From Dioscorea cayenensis subsp. rotundata (Eukaryota > Streptophyta > Magnoliopsida > Dioscoreales > Dioscoreaceae): a DNA stretch of 64,000 nt. The position numbers and the translations under genes were made by a program. Under the pieces are notes generated by a model. It did not search any database and had not been told where the DNA came from. It saw nothing but the letters and a program-made list of their open reading frames with translations. Within the stretch, counting starts at the first letter, position 1. Every line of letters starts with the position of its first letter. Shown one piece after another: positions 63,432-64,000 of this stretch. The DNA lies in contig NW_024086870.1 of the NCBI RefSeq assembly GCF_009730915.1, positions 62,001 through 126,000 of the forward strand, written 5' to 3'.

Positions 63432-64000
63432 CATTTCTTATTTGTCCTCTTTAACTAGTCTTCCTTAGAAACAGTAAAATCTCTAGAATCACTGATCTTA
63501 GAGAATACATGTTTTTGGACTTCTCCAGTCTTTTTATGATGTTGTTCAGTGAATTATTTTCTCAGTTATTGGTTGTCGTTTCTTAAATCTTGAAAGTCAA
63601 AGTTCTTATTCAACTATTACACAATGAAAGCAACACCAACATTACATGTTGTTCCTTGCTTTGTCCTGGCAAATGAGAAACGGTTGACTATATATCAATT
63701 GTTTGATCTCCGAATAATATATCAAGTGAAATAAACTTTAGGGACCCCATTTACTTGAACTTGTTATTCATTATTTTATTTCTATATTAGCTATTTATCA
63801 GAATAATCTTATAGGTATAGTTACAATGCCTTTTGTTTTTCCTACAAACATCAAGTTTAAGGATATTTTATGATAACATGAGCTTCCAATTCAATGGATG
63901 AACCCACTCTAAAACAATTTATTACTTTCTGGACCATTCCTTGTCTTTAAGTATCATCTGTGGTTTGACTTGATAATTTATGTATTGGCCTCCATTCATA
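63432..64000 (+). other. 3' flank of the FRIGIDA-like gene
   Basis: AT-rich sequence with no coding exon or repeat that I can support. It probably contains the 3' UTR in its first 200-300 bases. Confidence 0.4.

Overview
This is plant nuclear DNA. It has spliced genes with AT-rich introns, a brassinosteroid receptor, a PLS-type pentatricopeptide repeat protein, an IQD calmodulin-binding protein, a FRIGIDA-like protein, and a Mutator-like element of plant type. The short (about 1,110 residue), intronless, GC-rich BRI1 and the AT-rich spacers full of microsatellites fit a monocot outside the grasses. That assignment is weak, and I do not name a species.

Layout. 0.5-1.6 kb: a minus-strand gene for a conserved plant protein of unknown function. 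3.5-6.3 kb: a plus-strand three-exon gene for a small nuclear-type protein of unknown function. 8.9-12.2 kb: BRI1. 12.2-22.4 kb: mostly gene-poor, microsatellite-rich DNA, with a tentative minus-strand spliced unit (18.8-22.35 kb) that may encode a mitochondrial protein. 22.7-24.4 kb: an intronless PPR gene. 26.1-26.6 kb: an A20/AN1 stress-associated zinc-finger gene. 28.35 kb: tRNA-Gly(GCC). 31.9-36.3 kb: a six-exon IQD gene. 37.5-39.5 kb: a two-exon membrane protein gene. 39.9-43.6 kb (minus): a ten-exon NDUFAF7/MidA-type methyltransferase for mitochondrial complex I. 44.1-49.1 kb: a twelve-exon AFC3-type LAMMER kinase with a probable GC-AG intron and a MITE in that intron. 50.77-60.31 kb: a 9.5-kb Mutator-like element with a perfect 9-bp target duplication. 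60.4-63.4 kb: a FRIGIDA-like gene whose start codon lies 77 bp from the target duplication.

The genes are ordinary eukaryotic neighbours, not an operon. NDUFAF7 and AFC3 are divergent and share about 0.5 kb. The membrane-protein gene and NDUFAF7 are convergent.

The most unusual region is the Mutator-like element. It carries a minus-strand transposase (PB1-like, MuDR, MULE and SWIM parts) and a plus-strand gene with DUF1985 and Ulp1-protease parts, the Kaonashi type of architecture. Nearly every non-coding spacer in it is a degenerate array of units of about 20 bp centred on GTTTAAA/GCTTTAA. Several arrays have plausible GT and AG borders, and their strand follows the flanking gene, so they look like introns built from one minisatellite. 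Part of the transposase gene is also duplicated inside the element. Nearly all exon borders given here come from reading splice signals and protein continuity by eye, without transcripts.
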